A stretch of 8,261 nt of DNA from Lachnospiraceae bacterium. GTDB taxonomy: Bacteria > Bacillota_A > Clostridia > Lachnospirales > Lachnospiraceae. Positions 7,182-8,261 of the stretch are shown here, in pieces. Position 1 is the first letter of the stretch, and each line of letters begins with the position of its first letter. Both the position numbers and the translations under genes were made by a program. The notes beneath the pieces were generated by a model that was given only the letters and a program-made list of their open reading frames with translations, made no database searches and was not told the DNA's origin. The stretch is taken from positions 1 through 8,261 of the forward strand of contig JAIKXV010000023.1 in the NCBI GenBank assembly GCA_024683935.1, read 5' to 3'.

Positions 7182-7366
7182 CAGGGGGACGGTTCTTACC
7201 ACCTCATCCGTCTGCCTGCGGCATCCACCAGTCTCGTCTTCGAGTCTACGCTTCGCTCCGGTCCGTCCAAAGCATGCGTCCACTGGACGCATTGGACCGG
7301 TCGGTCGCAAAGATGTGCGCCATTGGCGCACTGCGACCCCAAGGGGGAAGGCTTATTAGATCAGGG
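7182..7366. mobile_element. Hairpin-rich MITE-like repeat, copy B
   Basis: Same orientation as copy A. It begins with a GGGACGGTTCTT block (7186-7197), then lacks 16 bp relative to copy A, which removes the C-rich left arm. From 7202 it is collinear with copy A at an offset of 3444 bp. It starts two bases after the stop codon of the large metallopeptidase-like gene and ends inside the last codons of the convergent condensation-domain remnant, so it fills the space between two convergent genes. Its hairpins may attenuate transcription from both sides, but no T-run typical of an intrinsic terminator follows any of them. Confidence 0.7.
7265..7337. repeat. Twin tandem hairpins inside copy B
   Basis: These have the same pairing as in copy A. 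Hairpin 1 uses GTCCAA (7265-7270) with TTGGAC (7292-7297) and inner arms 7275-7281 and 7285-7291. Hairpin 2 uses GTCGCA (7304-7309) with TGCGAC (7332-7337) and inner arms 7315-7321 and 7325-7331. The only base differing from copy A in this block is the middle of the second loop (ATT instead of ACT, position 7323), which leaves every pair intact. Confidence 0.65.
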
Positions 7367-8077
7367 GTGGCAATTAAGCAGATCGGTAAGCTTCATGGCA
7401 GGGTCGAAGTGTTCAAGCATCTTATCCAGGGCATCCGTCATCCTTTGTATGGAGGCTTCGCTATGTTCATTTGTGCGATACTCCGTTGAACAGATATATC
7501 TGCCTTTTTTGATCATTACTTCCTGAAAGATGCCGTATAAGCCTCCGCTGCCTTCGGGACTTAAAGCCTCGGCCTTCATCGAGGCGTTGCCGATCGGATA
7601 TTCGTCAGAAACCTCCCCGAGATAGGCCCTGTCAATATCGTCAAGCAAAATATCGAAGGATTCACCGTCTATGATCAGGTGTGATAAGTCCATGAACAGA
7701 TGGACATACGTCGGAGTCAGATAGATCTCCGCACGGAAGAGCTGTGTTTCGTTGCTCCTAAATGGTCTTATCAGCCTGCCGCGATATTCTTCGAATTCCC
7801 TGTCTGTCATTTCCGTTACAGGGATCTCGCAGTCCCCGTGCTCCTGATCCGGGATCATATATACAGCATCATCCTCGGTGGCAAAACGGCACCACAGCCC
7901 GGGATGCGCGTTCAGGGCAGCGATCACCGCTTTTTTAAGCCTGTCAGGGGAAATGTCTTCCCTTTTGGCTGTATACAGATAGGGAAGATTCCATTGAGTG
8001 GAAGCTTCATCCGCCTTTATAAGCCGGTAAACGGATTCGATTGTGGCGTAGCACCGGTATCGGTCCTTTTGTTCCCT
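7361..8077 (-). pseudogene. Remnant of an NRPS condensation domain
   Basis: The minus-strand frame is open from 8077 to a TGA at 7363-7361 (238 codons). Its first part matches the opening of condensation (C) domains: STQWNLPYLYT, then ALNAHPGLWCRF, then FRAEIYLTP. The acyl-transfer motif HHxxxDG appears as SHLIIDG (His codon 7681-7679), so the catalytic second His is kept and the first is Ser. After DDIDRAYLGE the sequence soon reaches what looks like the end of a C domain (EYRTNEHSEASIQRM, then LEHF), so much of the C-terminal subdomain seems deleted; full domains are about 430-450 residues. There is no ATG, GTG or TTG before a GTG at 7927, which would lose the domain's beginning, and an in-frame TGA sits at 8080-8078. 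No adenylation or carrier domain is adjacent. The stop codon lies in repeat copy B. A degenerate but expressed 188-residue protein from 7927 is the alternative. Confidence 0.68.
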
Positions 8078-8106
8078 TCAGAGCGTCACAATTTCTGAAA
8101 CATCGA

Positions 8107-8149
8107 AATCTTTACTTCTGCCACTCCCGTGCTAAAATAAGTAAAGATT
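8107..8149. promoter_or_regulatory. Perfect inverted repeat, candidate operator
   Basis: AATCTTTACTT (8107-8117) and AAGTAAAGATT (8139-8149) are exact reverse complements separated by 21 bp, so the centres of the arms are 32 bp (about three helical turns) apart. The left arm covers the -35 region and the right arm lies just after the -10 of the divergent regulator gene. Such geometry fits binding of a dimeric or tetrameric repressor, most simply the adjacent XRE protein. The binding partner is inferred. Confidence 0.6.
8111..8138 (+). promoter_or_regulatory. Extended -10 promoter of the XRE gene
   Basis: TTTACT (8111-8116) serves as -35, with 16 bp to TAAAAT (8133-8138), one base from the consensus -10. 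TGC immediately upstream (8130-8132) makes it an extended -10. The expected transcription start, around 8145, falls in the right arm of the inverted repeat, ahead of the ribosome binding site. Confidence 0.65.
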
Positions 8150-8164
8150 GGAGGTGCAAAGCCA

Positions 8165-8261
8165 ATGATTTCATATGAAGGGCTTGAAAACGCTCTAAAA
8201 GAAAAAGGTATCGGCAAGACGGAACTGTCTAAGCAGCTTGGTCTGTCAACCAGAACCATTG
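8165..8261 (+). CDS. XRE-family helix-turn-helix regulator (5' part only)
   Basis: The first 32 codons are visible; the rest lies beyond the window. The sequence begins MISYEGLENALKEKG and continues with KTELSKQLGLSTRTI, the first two helices of a Cro/C1-type DNA-binding domain. The MISY start followed directly by the helix-turn-helix is typical of small single-domain XRE regulators of about 65-75 residues in Firmicutes, so the gene may be short. GGAGGT at 8150-8155, 9 nt before the ATG, supports the start. It is transcribed divergently from the condensation-domain remnant, and its promoter lies within an inverted repeat, which suggests autoregulation. Confidence 0.85.
   Translation, partial: MISYEGLENALKEKGIGKTELSKQLGLSTRTI

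Noticed and set aside
3758..7366. CRISPR array or retron suggested by the repeated hairpins
   Set aside because: There are only two long copies 3.4 kb apart, with no spacers of regular length, no Cas genes and no reverse transcriptase.
7274..7489. Short plus-strand frame through copy B sharing its start with the frame through copy A
   Set aside because: The shared translation only reflects the duplicated hairpin DNA. There is no ribosome binding site and the frame continues antisense to the condensation-domain remnant.
7700..8098. 132-codon plus-strand open frame antisense to the condensation-domain remnant
   Set aside because: The minus strand carries clear condensation-domain motifs across the same bases, while this frame shows none and no ribosome binding site.

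Overview
The window looks like a chromosomal accessory region of a Firmicute, most likely a Lachnospiraceae-type Clostridium relative. This is inferred from several things: the cytoplasmic multi-PAS GGDEF/EAL protein, zinc-ribbon membrane proteins of a kind common in gut and rumen clostridia, strong AG-rich ribosome binding sites, and interspersed hairpin repeats of the sort seen in that group. No species can be named from the sequence.

Layout. Positions 1-120 hold nothing I can assign. Two co-directional genes follow, 18 bp apart and probably one operon: a small two-helix membrane protein with a C-terminal zinc ribbon (121-630), and a 988-residue cyclic-di-GMP protein (649-3615). The second protein reads PAS, degenerate GGDEF, intact EAL, then three more PAS-like domains, and is predicted to be a c-di-GMP phosphodiesterase. 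The operon ends at a strong intrinsic terminator (3644-3694). Next comes a large membrane-anchored protein (3931-7179) with an N-terminal cytoplasmic zinc ribbon, seven 18-bp tandem repeats encoding a Gly/Gln/Pro/Asn linker, one transmembrane helix, and a big extracytoplasmic part containing an HEFFH zinc-protease motif.

That gene is bracketed almost to the base by two direct copies of a non-coding hairpin-rich element. They match at 162 of 165 positions, offset by 3444 bp. Copy A lies 8 bp before the start codon and overlaps the ribosome binding site; copy B starts 2 bp after the stop codon. Each copy contains two tandem hairpins that resemble each other in architecture but differ by compensated base changes. 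This bracketed gene is the most unusual structure in the window.

On the right, copy B runs into the 3' end of a minus-strand remnant of a nonribosomal peptide synthetase condensation domain (7361-8077). The remnant has no normal start and appears to lack the middle of the domain. Beyond it a divergent XRE-family regulator begins (8165, cut by the window edge). Its extended -10 promoter lies within a perfect 11-bp inverted repeat that is a good candidate for an autoregulatory operator.
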